Shown: positions 1 to 12,300 of the stretch, one piece after another
Position numbering within the stretch: the first letter of the stretch is position 1
Layout: each line of letters opens with the position of its first letter
From: Haliclona indistincta
Lineage: Eukaryota > Porifera > Demospongiae > Haplosclerida > Chalinidae
Reading direction: 5' to 3'
DNA length: 64,000 nucleotides
Assembly: GCA_964017065.1 (NCBI GenBank)
Contig: OZ024789.1
Location: forward strand, 4,405,971 to 4,469,970
Translations under genes and position numbers: made by a program
Notes under the pieces: generated by a model
What the model was told of the DNA's origin: nothing
Databases searched by the model: none
The model's input: the letters and a program-made list of their open reading frames with translations, nothing else

Positions 1-336
1 CACACGAAAATTTTGTTTCACGAAAATTTCCGATTTACGGTATAACACTTCCAAATGGTTCATACTCATACACACTACAACTATTTTGTCAAGGAAGTTT
101 GATAATCATTAGTCTTCTATAATAGAACCATCAGCTACATTGAGTTTGAAGAGAATAGCGTTGAATATTAATTAGTAAAATTTTTCGGCCCCCCAATCCA
201 AAGCATATCTTCCTACGCTACTGTAGTTTTAGTGTCCAGCTTCCTCAGCCCAGGCCAGTAGAGTGTGTTTTTTTCGACAGCAGGAGAAGCTACAACTGGA
301 AAGCGAAATCGACTAGAAGTCCCAAGTATCCCTACA

Positions 337-790
337 TCAGCGGCTTGAATTGATTAGGAAGACGCAGTCCAATGAAGTAATTGATGGCTGTAAATTAAAG
401 CTAGAGGTAGCTGTTTTGGAGGACACCATCCAATGGAGTAATTGACAGTTGTAAAGTGCTTGGAGGACACAGTCCGATGACGTAATTGACGGTTGTAAAA
501 GGTATGAGAATAGGATTCCGCATTTGTTGCAGGTCATCGCAGCAATTAAGCCACTGAAGTAGGGATAGTTGGGACTTTTACTTTTGCAAGCATTATTCCA
601 TCTTGTTCCTTTACTTTTGCAAGCATCATTCCATCTTGTTCCTTTCCTTTTTCAAGCCTTGCTTCTTTACTATTGCAAGCGTCATCCTTACTTACACTTT
701 TCAGTTTTTTTATTAAAACTTTTTTACTTTACTTTAGCTGTTAGTTACTGTGTTGCTGTTAGTTACTGCTAGTTACTGTGTTACTGATAG
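337..790. repeat. Degenerate repeat with inverted partner near 45,640-45,890
   Basis: The stretch holds short imperfect direct repeats: a phrase with GTAATTGA(T/C)GG followed by TTGTAAA occurs three times around 375-500, and a phrase containing CATCTTGTTCCTTT recurs around 595-665. The same phrases appear in reverse complement at about 45,640-45,890, upstream of the second caspase-like exon. Small open frames here are translations of the repeat and are not supported as genes. The shared position, upstream of both caspase copies, suggests it belonged to the duplicated intron or inserted in both copies. Confidence 0.55.
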
Positions 791-1209
791 TTCCAATGTA
801 TATATCGTTTGCATGCAATTTCACAGGCTGAGGCATCAGCATCTGTGATACTGTTATTTCAGTTTCAATGATATAGTCATTGCAGAAATTCTCTGAAGAC
901 AAAACTATATGCATGCAGTTGATTGCCTAGGGTTACAGGATAGCAGTGCATGTCCAGAAAAATTTTGTAAGCAAGCTATCTCTCACTCATGTGCTGTGAA
1001 ATGCTCAAATGAAATAGTGGTCAGCACTTATTAGCTTCTGATTGCATAAATATTATGCTAAAGCACTCCATTGTGATTGTTGTACAGAAAATGTATAATT
1101 GATGCAGTTTACTGTGTTGTGGAATGGTGCCATTCCAACAAGGCATCTGCACCTTGATGCTTCAAAACTCCACTATTACGACCAAAATTAATTGTAATAT
1201 CATTTCCAG

Positions 1210-1803
1210 GGGGTACGACAAGCTAATTTATTCTGACGTAATGCTGACGTAGCTTCACGTAGGCAATGATTTAGTAAACCAGAATACATTGCATCTTTAG
1301 AGGACAATTTGACCGGTAAGTATGTTGCTAAATAGATTCTACTGCCCAAGACCTTTCGTTTAAGCTACCGTACCCCACCCGTACCTCTTTTAGTTTTTGC
1401 AGTACAGAGAGCTGAAGATAGAGAATTTGGTTGGCAAAATTATTCGCCCAAGAAAGCACAAACGTTATCAAAACAGCATTGCTATAATTCTAGAGCATCA
1501 TTCGGTTAATAATGTAAAGAAATTGTGGCTGTGGCGCACAAACTCTGGCTGCAATACGCACAAATGTTGTCCAATCACTGTAACAGCAGAAAACTTGTTT
1601 CAGCTATTTTCAGTAGATTGTTCTGGAATATTACTTGCCTTGACCTGGAGTGTAAACAATGCACACTTGAGCTCGATATCATGTACTATAGCGTGATGGC
1701 AAACTGTTTAAACTATCCTGCTTACATTCCATTCCTACATTCCTTTGTAGTGGGCTTGTAGTATGTCAGCAATACGTCATATTAAATTAGCTTGTCGTAC
1801 CCC
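1210..1803. mobile_element. 594-bp TIR element (MITE-like) upstream of caspase copy A
   Basis: The left end starts GGGGTACGACAAGC and the right end is its reverse complement. The inverted repeats run about 40 bases with only a few mismatches. No target-site duplication is obvious. The paralogous intron of copy B (44,115-46,193) lacks this insert, while both copies share flanking material such as the ACACATGAGTAGCCGCC motif (about 1,818 and 44,862). The interior open frame is not recognisable as a transposase, so this looks non-autonomous. Confidence 0.75.
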
Positions 1804-1931
1804 TGACTCATTTTCACACATGAGTAGCCGCCATCTTAATTCGCCGTCATCCCTACATATCATTGCCGATCGGCAATGATAATTTCTGTATGCTATTATT
1901 CTTTTAAATGAATTAATTATATTTTATGCAG

Positions 1932-3156
1932 CATCGCAACACTTGTTGAAGGACAACACTTATCCCATTGCCGATTCTTCAAATAAAGGTGGTGATTTTC
2001 TTTTGCAAAGTGTGATCGATGCAAAGCAAAGTAAAAAAGGTCTGGCGGTGATCGTAACAAATGGAAATTATGAGAATTCGAAATATTCTTCATTAAGCTT
2101 CACTGAAAACGACGGCAAAGCAATGAAAGAAACGTTCAATGATTTTGATTTCAACTGCTACTCAGTGAAAGATCTAACAGTTCCTGAAATACAAGATCTG
2201 GTTGATCAAATGAGCAATTGCAAGTATCCTGGTTCCTACAAGTATGTTGTGTTTGTTTACTCCGGACACGGCAATATTTCGAGTGATGGGAGAAGTTCAG
2301 GTCTGGTTGGAATTGACGGAGAAATAATCGAGACAACTTCTAGAGTTATCGATCCAATAAAATGCATCGAGCCACAATCAATTTTTAAGATAGTGTTTAT
2401 AGATGCTTGTCGTGGCATTAAACACGGAATCCCAAAAGGCGAACCAACGAACTGCTTGGTAGCTTATGCAACACAGTTCCGTTATGTTGCCTATTGTAAT
2501 GACTCAGGTAAAGGAAGCCGATGGATGATGCCACTTGCTGAGAAGCTAAAGCAAAGAGAAAAGTCAGTGCAGCAAGTCCTAAAAGAAGTAGCGGAAGAAT
2601 TGTTGACTAAGGGCTGTTCACAATATCCAGAAATGGATGACAGTGACTGCAAAGAGCCAATCTTTCTTGCACGTAAGCACATGAAATTAGTATAATTATA
2701 GTCCTGTGATTTATGTTGTTGCTTAAATATCAGCGCAGACCAAAGGAACACCACCAGCACATGAAGAGTTTCCTAAACTTGGTAAGCAAGAATTATTGAC
2801 CTATATGATAGTGAATTTGTGAATTATTTTCAGATGGAAAACCTAAGATTGTAGACTTAGCCTACTTAGCAAAGCGTGATGGAAATGGTTTGATACGAAT
2901 CATAGATAGGATCTTAGAAAAAGACATCTCTACTATCGAGCGGTTTTCTCGTACACTGCTCGAATCCAGGGATCGGCCAGTTCAACTGAAACCGGGTATT
3001 GATGAGGAGAAGCAAAGATTTTGTCTTGAAGTACTGATCAAGTGGCTTTCAACGAGTACACCAAAGACCCGTCCAACCTGGAATAATCTGATCGAGTGCT
3101 TAGAAGATGCTGAGCTCATGGATGTTGCAAAAGACATAAAAGACAACCTGGGATGA
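1932..3156 (+). CDS. Caspase-like peptidase C14 + death domain, copy A (3' exons only)
   Basis: Three exons are supported: 1932-2672, 2734-2781 and 2834-3156 (stop TGA). The splice phases agree throughout. Exon 1 begins after a TATGCAG acceptor with an incoming phase of one base, so the true start lies upstream, probably left of the window. The encoded domain is a C14 (caspase/metacaspase fold) protease with the catalytic histidine in YSGHG and the catalytic cysteine in DACRG. The last exon encodes a death domain ending in a typical W-N-N-L-I-E-C-L pattern. Copy B at 46,194-47,430 is its close paralog with identical exon phases. In copy B the same first exon joins a linker and a CARD-DD prodomain, so copy A probably encodes the same multi-domain protein. 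Expected role is signal-activated cytosolic protease. The Asp two residues before the Cys differs from the QACRG of classical caspases. Confidence 0.85.
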
Positions 3157-3770
3157 GGTGTATGGTCTGCTTAAGCAATGGACATTTTGAACTTCTCATG
3201 CATGTAGTTTTAGTATAATAACCAATAATCTAAGCATGTACTCATGTAGTTACATGTATATAGTAGTTTTCGTTTATTTTTGCTAAAGAAGATGACACCC
3301 TTTCTTGACTTGAAGTTTAATCATGAAGCACTTTGTGTTGTTTTCTACCAAAATTTGTAAGTAAAGTAAACCTTGGCTAGGCCCAATGTGTACATGTACG
3401 CATACCCATTTCTGGTAGTATATAATAATTAATGTGTTGCTATCACTGGTTACGCTCACAAAAAATATCAGCTATTGTTAGTATTGGGGAAATACAATAC
3501 TACTTGTACGAAACAAGCCGAGGCTCTGATTGGAACGATATTGATTGCAACAACCAATGGAATAATTTTGCATTTTAGAATGCTTCAAAAGCTGCAGACT
3601 ATCAAAATTTCAGATTACGCATGGATGGGATGAGCTTGCCAAGGATTAGAACTTGGAGGAATAATAGCAGGAATTAGACATAATCTTATGATGAATCCCG
3701 TGATGGTGCAAAGTTGATTAAAGTGATTGATACCTTGGGCTCTAGAGTTGAAGAGTAAAAGTGCTGGAAG

Positions 3771-5145
3771 ATGATTGTTAATGCAATGAGGCAGTTGGTG
3801 CAAGAAATATTGCAACAACAACTACAGCAGGAGAGGGAGAGAGCCCGAGAGGTTGAGCAGAGACTGACCACAGACAGCCAATTGCAGACTAGAGAGAAGG
3901 ATCGGCAGATAGAGCAGGTTTAACAAGCACTTTTAAGAGATTGAGGTTATACTCTCATAATGCTCACAGCTGCAGCATCACCTGCAAGATACTGAGCACA
4001 CTCTTAATCAGGTGGTAGAGCAGTTACAGGAAGTAAGGGAGAGAGAGCAACTTCTTGATCAACAACTGATTGAAAGAATAGAAGAGGTTTAGAGAGTGCT
4101 GTTAATGATTGTTTTAGAGTCATTCCATCTTCAGAACAAGGAAATAGAGATAGCGATGACCAAAGTGAAAGAACAGGCAACCATAGAGAAGGTGCAAGAG
4201 AAGGAGCAAGTGACCAGGGAGAAGGAGCAAGTGATAAAAGAAAAGGAGCAAGTAACCAAGGAAAAGGAACAAGTGATGAGAGAGAAGGAGCAGATTCAAC
4301 GAGAACTACAGCTACTGACAGAAGAGTCACAACAACAGATCCAACAGCTCAGACAACAGGTCAGTGATGTCATAGTGACATCATCATGACTGTATGTTTG
4401 TTTGTTCTCACCTCTATAGTTGTCAGTCATGGAGATAACTGAAGTAAGCGAGGAGCAGCCTCACTGGGTAGTGAGGAGAGAGGAGGTGGAGCTGACTGAG
4501 GAGGTGTTGGGCAGAGGAGGATGGGGAGAAGTAAGGGTTGCCAAATTTCGTGGACTCAAAATGGCTGCAAAACTTCTATATGATGTGATCGTTTCTGACT
4601 ACAATAGACGACAGTTCACTCGTGAAATGACAATTGCTGCCAATATCCGTCACCCCAACCTGTTGCTGTTCATAGGAGCCACAAAAGAGGGAGAGGCAGT
4701 CATCCTCACAGAGCTAATGCCTACCAGCCTGCGCAGAGAGCTGGAAAGAAGAGTTTTACCACAAGAACAGATTAATTCTATTGCCCAAGATGTGGCTTGT
4801 GCTCTGCGCTATTTACACCAGTGGAGGCCCTCCCCGATCATTCATCATGACATCAGCAGTGCCAATGTGCTACTCGAGCCACTCCCTAATGGCTGGCGGG
4901 CAAAGGTCTCTGATTATGGATCTGCTAACTTCATGAATGCTGTTGTTACAGTAGCTCCAGGTAGCCCAGCTTATGCTGCTCCTGAGGCTTGCTATCCTGA
5001 CCAACACTCTCCAAAAATGGACACCTTCAGTTATGGAGTATTGCTGATGGAGTTGTGCATTAGAGAACTGCCTGAGTCAACGCCAGTATACAGAGAGAGG
5101 CTCAGATCCTGCAAATCCAGTGGGCAGCCATGGTGCCCCTGGTGA
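3771..5145 (+). pseudogene. Truncated coiled-coil + TKL-like kinase copy A, frameshifted
   Basis: Four phase-0 exons can be drawn: 3771-3917, 3970-4086 and 4135-4359 encode a Glu/Gln/Lys-rich coiled coil, and 4420 onward encodes a kinase domain. They match the last exons of the intact kelch-kinase gene at 9,365-12,843, but no kelch exons precede them. The glycine loop (GRGGWGEV), the AAK lysine, DYG in place of DFG, and AAPE are present. The catalytic loop reads HHD instead of HRD. Against the intact copy there is a 2-base insertion near 5,087 (CCAGTATACAG against CCAGCACAG), which shifts the frame and ends the protein at 5145, losing the last kinase helices. Coding sequence for the lost part continues in another frame to about 5,205. 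It is most likely a decaying duplicate; expression of a truncated protein cannot be excluded. Confidence 0.75.
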
Positions 5146-5205
5146 GGAGGTGTACTAGTGAGAGACCAGCTGATCGACCCAGCATGAGGGACATCATGGA
5201 GCTAC

Positions 5206-7784
5206 TAGGTAGGTCAGACTGCTCACCTCATTACTATCTCACTGCGTGTGCTCTCACTATAGCCTCCATCACAGATCAATGAGTTGGTGAACTAATAAGC
5301 AATGTTTCCAACAGTACACAACTCTGCCCATACTTCCTATACATTTAAACATGTAATCTCTTGCTTGTATGTATGTGTGTGTACTTGTAATTGAATGCAA
5401 ACAAGGTCAAAAATTTGAGTAGGTATAGAGATGGAGTGTTGATATACTGTAGTAGGAGTCCATAAGAGGGCTCGTGGCTGTATAGACCACTGAGATTTTA
5501 GCAGAAGTTGCTAGTAGACGCCAGTGATCTGAGGTATAGTACAGTGTCACTTTTCATTTTTGTTGAATTCCTTTTTCTTCAGTACACTTTATAAAATATC
5601 AGTTACTAAAATTTCATTATTAATTTTGTTCTTCAGATGGTCAGTTAGTGACGACATAATCAAGATACAAAACACACACTGCATGTCACACACAAGTGAT
5701 GATCTTACTGTAAAAGTGCATAAAATGCTTAGTACCTGTTCAGTGCATTCATCATAATAATGTCTGTCCAAGTGTGATGTGCAAAGAGTCGTATTGTGCT
5801 CCACAATCAGTCCATATTGAAGATAAAGTATTGGGGCGGAAGCTCACTAGCCTAGCTGTAGGGCTACGTTTGCTAGCAAGTGTGGGCGGGACTCGTTTAA
5901 AGTGCATAGGTGTTTGAGCTAGTAGAAATAGACTGAAAAACAGAGCTAGATAATTAAAGCACACAAACAAGATATGGTCTATATCAACGATAAATAGAGA
6001 AGCATGGTGCGCAAACAAGCCTACACAAAATTTTTGTCTAACTGATCATGAACTAAGGTTATGACAAAACACGATAATTACATATAAAACCAACATTTTC
6101 AATTGGAGACATCCATTAGGGGATGTCATCCGGTCGGGGTCAAAGGTCAAAATTTAACCTGAACTTAACTTCTACCCGAGTTGTTGCCTCTTCCTCACTA
6201 TGCAGACAGCTGCTGTAGTGGCAGTCGCCAGTGCTCCACAGTCTGCTATGGTCTGTCAATACATAAATGTAGCTGTAGGTATTAGTCAGCTAGGGCATGT
6301 AGCTCAGTGTAAGGTAATGGCTTCAGTAACTGCTGGACAATGATAGCATGAGTGATCAGTGAGTCAGTAGTGTATGCAGTGACTGCTAAGACTAGTGGAA
6401 TTGACAGTAGCAACTGTATGCATCACTGGAACATATTTTGAGTCCATTGGAAGGCTTGCACCACCCACAAATGCACGTAGTTGCATTTTGAATATTGTTA
6501 CACTGAAAGCTTCCATTCTTACAAACTTAGCCGTCTGCAGACAGGTACTACTATAATGCACACAAACTGATTATTGAGATAGTAATATAATAAACTTCTC
6601 ACTGAGCAAACTAGATGCAAACACCACTGTGAGTGTGACATCCAACAAATATCATGTCATCAACAGTAGACAGTGTAATGGAGTGCTGAGTCGTATCGTA
6701 GTGTGTTGATAGCATGCTGTGAATCTTCTTGAACTCTTCAGTTAGTGTGATGTGTTACCAAACTGAGAATTACAAAAGAAATTCTTATACATGCAAGTGA
6801 TGGAGGTACCAGTGACTCAGTAAAATTCTCAGGTAAGGAAAACCAGAAATTTAGCAACACATACTGATCAGATGATAATGAGGATGAATGCACATGAATA
6901 CTAATAGTTGGAGTTACGAACATGAAAGTTTTATATGAAAATACAGTCATAGAATAGACTGGACATGGTTAGAGCATCCTCGATGTAAATAGGAATATAA
7001 TGGTACCATTCTATGATAGTACAGAGACATGTACGTGTAGACCGGTAAATTGGACAAGCACTTACCATCAATGGTAACGGAGGAATTTTGTATTTCTGTG
7101 TGAGAGACCGCAGCACCATTGGACTTGATTCCATCTATTGCAATGGAGGATTAATATTTTGGTGTTCGAACAAATAGCACAATTGGACTTGATCTTTTAA
7201 TCTGTCAGTCAGTTAATTGGGAGGGAGAGAGGGAAGGAGGGAGGGAGAGAGGGAGGGAGATATTGGTTAGTTAGTTTATCGTTACTACAGGGCAGGAAAA
7301 GTCACTAACCAGCATATCAGCGGAGTGTACTATTGTATGAAGGACTGCCAAGAGTGCCCAACTCACTCAAGCAGCACACCTCTTCACCATAAAGTATTGC
7401 TGTGTACGTGCATTTACATTACTACACAAGTGCCTTGTGGTGACAACTTGCGCAGATTGGATGAATGAACAACACGGCTGGTAGTCTGTTTCTACACCAT
7501 AGACATCAAGGTATGGTACGGTATTCCAGGCTCATACTGTCACTGCTGGAGAGCCCACCATTCTCACTGGATATCACAGCATGTTGCTACTGTCAATTCC
7601 ACTCTTTAGCAACACACTCAGCTGCATGAGCTGCATGTTACTCATGTATTCAGCGATCAGTGATCAAGCCCACACCTTATCCTACAGCTGGATGCCAGCA
7701 TTATTACAGCCAGGAATTCTATATTACTTACCAACACTAGTTATTGAAACCCAGCAGATTCTGAAGTACTGCTACACTGTGTAG
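5206..7784. other. Intergenic region, no gene recognised
   Basis: From 5,206 to about 5,760 the sequence is the 3' flank shared with copy B (49,500-50,040), which marks the right edge of the segmental duplication. Beyond that I see only unremarkable AT-rich sequence. A GGGA/GAGA-rich tract lies at 7,218-7,261, and a short stretch near 6,110-6,170 (CATCCGGTCGGGGTCAAAGG) is related to the palindrome at 9,247-9,290. No open frame here resembles a known protein. Confidence 0.5.
7218..7261 (+). repeat. Purine (GGGA/GAGA) simple repeat
   Basis: A 44-base run made only of G and A, mostly GGGA and GAGA units. It is low-complexity sequence with no coding potential. Confidence 0.85.
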
Positions 7785-7792
7785 CCTCGGAC

Positions 7793-8266
7793 TAGTGTTG
7801 TAAAAGTAATGGGGTTTAATTTTAGTTTAGTTATTGTTAAAGTAACATTGTTGGTGTCTTTTTAGTTATAGTTATAATTTGTTAACAAGAAAATTAAGCA
7901 CATTTTAGTTTCAGTTATTGTGAATTATTGTTATTGTTATTAGCGTGCTATTAGTATTAGCGAGATGTGCTGCTTTTCAATAGAAATAACAGAATTGCCT
8001 TCTTAGCTGTGATAAGGTCTTGAAACATGTTGTATTACAGCAATCACATGAAAAAGATGCTATCTATCAATCATGTCTCACCTGATTGGTTTTTGCATTT
8101 TTAATCTCTTTACAATAACTAAATGTCGGTCTAATTTTAGTTTTAGTGATTAATAGTAAAGTTCAGTCTGGTAATATTAGTTATAGTTTGTTATTGTTAA
8201 CAATAATGATTTGACCCTTACTAAAATAGGTTTTAGTTTTAGTTATTGTTAACATTTACAACACTA
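7793..8266. mobile_element. hAT-like MITE with perfect 8-bp target duplication
   Basis: The element starts TAGTGTTGTAAA and ends with the near reverse complement (TTTACAACACTA). It is flanked on both sides by CCTCGGAC (7785-7792 and 8267-8274). An 8-base duplication with short TIRs of this form is the signature of the hAT superfamily. The 474-base interior is AT-rich, full of TTTTAGTTATTGTTA-like repeats, and non-coding. Confidence 0.88.
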
Positions 8267-8491
8267 CCTCGGACCCAGCTACGTACTACCTGTCACAACG
8301 CACAACCAGTCTAATTCTTCGTGTTCTTCCGTCTTCCAAGGTCCTCTCCCAAGCCAAATGAACTCAGCTTGCTTATGCACACTGGTGAAAACCACTACAG
8401 CTGCTGTCTACATAGTGAGGAAGGACAACAACTCGGGCAACACCGAGCAACAACTGAGTTAAAAATCAGTGCGAAACAGGTTAAATTTCGA

Positions 8492-9243
8492 CCTTTGACT
8501 AGCGATGTGCACTAAAAAGTTTAAACTGTCTGAATCAATTACTAGTTGTTTTAGGTGGCTTCTGCTAACCATTAGCAGCACACAAATCTAAATTTCGTTA
8601 GAATCGGTGCTAAAATGGCTGAGTTACAACGGGTTTTGTGGCGGTTACTGTGTGATATTACAAAGCCGGCTTCCTGGTTACAGCGGCGCTGTTGCGCACT
8701 TCGTAGCATAGGTGCAAAGCAGTAATCTTGAGTATGACACGACAGCCTGGGCTACACTGACCTGTTCGGCATACTTATTGAAGCAAACTACGACCAGCCA
8801 GATCCACAACAATGGCTATAACGGACGCTCGACCAACTATTTGCCTGTTGCAGTACATGGCGAACAGGCCAGTTAGCATGACACTCCAGCTGTGCGCAAC
8901 TTTGGAGCACGTTTGCACTTACCTAAACTGTTACTAATATCTTTTTAAGTGCTGTTCAGAGGCATTCTCCAAGTTTAACTAACATTGCAAACTGTTTGAC
9001 TATGAAAATAATTTTTTGATTACCAAGTTGGTGGTTTTTTTTTATCTAGCTCTGATTGATCATAGCAAAACAGCATTGTTTCCAAGAATTATCCGCTTAA
9101 ATTTCATAATTAGTTGGAATCAGCGTAACTGAAAACCTTTGGGTGGTTTTTAGCCATTGAAACGGCACACAGACGTCGCGCAAGACAATTTCCATTTTTT
9201 TGAATTGAAAAAGGTGGAGACATTTCCGGCCGCATGACCATGC
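8492..9243 (+). repeat. About 750-bp interspersed repeat, copy 1
   Basis: It begins near TAGCGATGTGCACT and ends near GGCCGCATGACCATG. A second, closely similar copy lies at 23,011-24,358, where it is interrupted by a 577-bp transposon. This copy serves as the empty site for that insertion (at about 8,670). It has no obvious terminal inverted repeats and no coding capacity. It sits directly upstream of the kelch-kinase gene. Confidence 0.75.
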
Positions 9244-9292
9244 CCAGACATCCGGTGGGGGTCAAAGTTTGACCCCGACCGGATGTCTTCCG
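9244..9292. repeat. Near-perfect palindrome upstream of the kelch-kinase gene
   Basis: The arm AGACATCCGGT plus GGGGTCAAA is followed by its reverse complement TTTGACCCC plus ACCGGATGTCT with almost no loop. It is about 75 bases upstream of the proposed start codon, so it could fold as a hairpin in the promoter or 5' leader. It may equally be a leftover repeat end. Confidence 0.7.
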
Positions 9293-9364
9293 GGACTCTT
9301 CAGGAGTCTAGTCTTGATCGGACAACTTATCAAGCCAGACGTCACGCACGATCTGAAGGAAAGA

Positions 9365-12300
9365 ATGACCACTGCGTGTACTGGTTCTCATTGTAAGCGA
9401 CTGCCTAACCATTTTTCTTGAGTAGTAGAGTAACTGATCTCCTGTTCTATTATACAGATGCACCTTACGAGCCTGTTTCCCGTCGGATGCACGAAACAGT
9501 TTGTGTTGGCAAAAACGTATACATGTGGGCTGGAGATATGGACGGTTTGCCTCGAGTACACGACAGTCAAGAAAAGAGACGGTTACTATCCTGTGTGGAG
9601 GTGTTCCGCATTGAAAGTGAAGACTGGATACAACAGCCAACAAGTGGAGCTCCTCCACTGGGAGTGAGTGGATATGGCTGTACTGCAGTAGATAACACAC
9701 TCCACTTCTTTGGTGGATGGTGTAACCATTACGGCTGCTACCATAACAGTATTCACTCGTTGAGCACATCATCGTTTCACTGGGTGGAGTTGTCACCCAC
9801 CAAATCAGAAGTTGGGGCACCGATGAGAAAGAATGAGTGCGGTACAATAGCATTTAAGGATGGAGAGGAAGACTTCTTGTACATAGTAGCAGGGTGGGGT
9901 CCTACTCCATCATATCATCAGCCTGGAGCACAGTATGAAGATGATAGTAGTGGTCGTGTCAGATGCAATGAGCAGCACATGTTCTCACTGAGTGCAAGTG
10001 AGTGATACTGTACGTACACGAGAGTGCTTGATCAGTTGACCAGTTTGGTGGTATTTTAAACGCCATCTGTCATGCAAAGGTTTATCTAGTCAAAGAAAAC
10101 ATAATAATTATAGAAACACTTTGTGTTTTTGTATGAGAAAATTAGATTATCATTGTGGTCAATTATGTGATAATGTCACCACCTCTAGGAAAGTGGAGCT
10201 CACCAAACATTACTGGACAGCCTCCTCCTCCGTGTTGCAGTTTTTCACTCACTTCAGTGGGCGAGAGAAGAGCTGCACTGTTCGGTGGTAGGCAAAGTGG
10301 ACTAGCCATTAGTGATGACCTGTTTATAGTTGAGCTGAGAAGAGATACTGTGGTAAGGATTGTGAATAATATAAAGAATTTATGTTAGCCCAATCAAATA
10401 GAATAAAGGAGCATGTAAATGCATTTTTGAAGCATTATAGCAGGATTGGATGAGATAGTCTGGTATACTAATTCACTATAAGTATCAGTCAAACCTGGCA
10501 TAACAAATATTCTTACATAATAGTTTTATGTTGACGTCTACAGCAATACTGTTTTGAATTGGAGGCTCTACATACTGGTTACGCATCAGAGAGACAGATC
10601 AGTTTATGCATCTTACCACACATGAGCATGTCCATACACTTATTGCAACTCATGTAAATTCAGTGCAAATTCTTGAAATTTATATTTAGCACAAAATTCT
10701 GCTTTTTCTTTCAGCATTGGACTAAGATCAACAATCCTAAATCATCATTTCGCTCAGTGGAATGGCCTGAGGGGCGATATTTTCATGCTGCCACATGCAT
10801 GAGTGGTCCACTACTAGTGATAGTAGGAGGGAACAATGGGCAGGATGCTACTATTAATGACTGTTGGATTGGTGACCTCACTAAAAACCAGTGGATGAAG
10901 GTATGCGTGCATAATCGCATATTCTCAACTTATTGAGTTTGTTTATTTCAGCTAACTTTCCCTAATTTTGTAACTGAACGAGTGTTCCACTCACTTTCTG
11001 CTATACGGCTATCATCACGCTGCATTTTACTGGTTATATTTGGTGGACGCAGCTTACTTAGTTCTGCTACTAACCTATCCCACACTGTCCTCATTGAATT
11101 GAGTAAGTACAATCATAGTATTGCTCATGCAGTGCAGTGTATAGTAATGCTATTGCATGTGATTTGTAGTTAAGAAAAGTGTGTAGATAAAAAATCTACT
11201 GTCACTATGTGGAAATATACAATCCATAAAGTGCTGAATTGGAAACTGACCAAAAGAACATGTTGTTTAGGCTGGATTCAGTTTTCTTTAGTTTTGTAAA
11301 CATATTTCCTCAAAGTAGTATAAAAAACTCAAATAGTGATGGCAGTGGTCATGCAAGATTGTTGTAACAATTCTTCTCTTCCATGCATGCAGTCCTGCAG
11401 GAAGATGGCAGGCAGTGGATGGTAGGTAGGATAGTCGGTGCAGCCTTGGAAGACTTGAATAAAGTTTATAAGTCAAAATTGAGGATGGATCAAATTGTGA
11501 TTCATCAAGAGGTAGGACATTGATGTACAAGTGCATACAAGTACACAACAATTGCAGCTGGAGAGGAAGAAAAATGGAGAAGTTGGAATTGAGCAGAGAC
11601 TGACAAGAGAGAACCGGCATCTGATAAGTGAGATGGATCGGCTGTTAGGAGAGAAAGAACAGGTTTGTCAAGCACTTCTAAGACATGGTTACTTAGACCC
11701 CCGGCCAGTTACTTACTATCCGCTCAGCTGCAGCATAACCTGCAAGACACTGAATACACTCTCAATCAGGTGGTTGAGCAGTTACAGCAAGCCAGGGAGA
11801 GGGAGGAACTTCTTGATCGACAACTTACTGAAAGATTAGAAGAGGTTGGGATAATATATGAACTTATATTATTACGGTTCTATTGTAGTGTTTACATGTC
11901 ACTATAATAGAACCGCCAACTCAACAGAGAAATGGAACGGATTCAACGAGACCAAGAGTTGAGGCCAGGGGAGTTTCAGCAACAGGTCAGTGATGTCATA
12001 GTGACATCATGCTGTGAGGGTTACTGTTATTACCTCCAGCTGACAGTCATGAGGATCACTGAGGAGAGGGAGGAGCAGCCCCATTGGGTGGTGAGGAGAG
12101 AAGAGGTGGAGCTGACTGAGGAGGTGGTAGGAAGGGGCGGATGGGGAGAGGTTAAAGTCGGCAAATTTCGTGGGCTCAGAGTTGCTGCAAAGTTTCTTTA
12201 TGACGTGATTGTTTCTGACTACAATCGACAACAGTTCACTCGTGAAATGACTATCGCTGCCAAAATTTGCCACCCTAATATGTTGCTGTTCATAGGAGCC

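Noticed and set aside
1397..1761. Small open frames inside the 1,210-1,803 element
   Set aside because: No recognisable domain, bounded by transposon ends, overlapping frames equally open.
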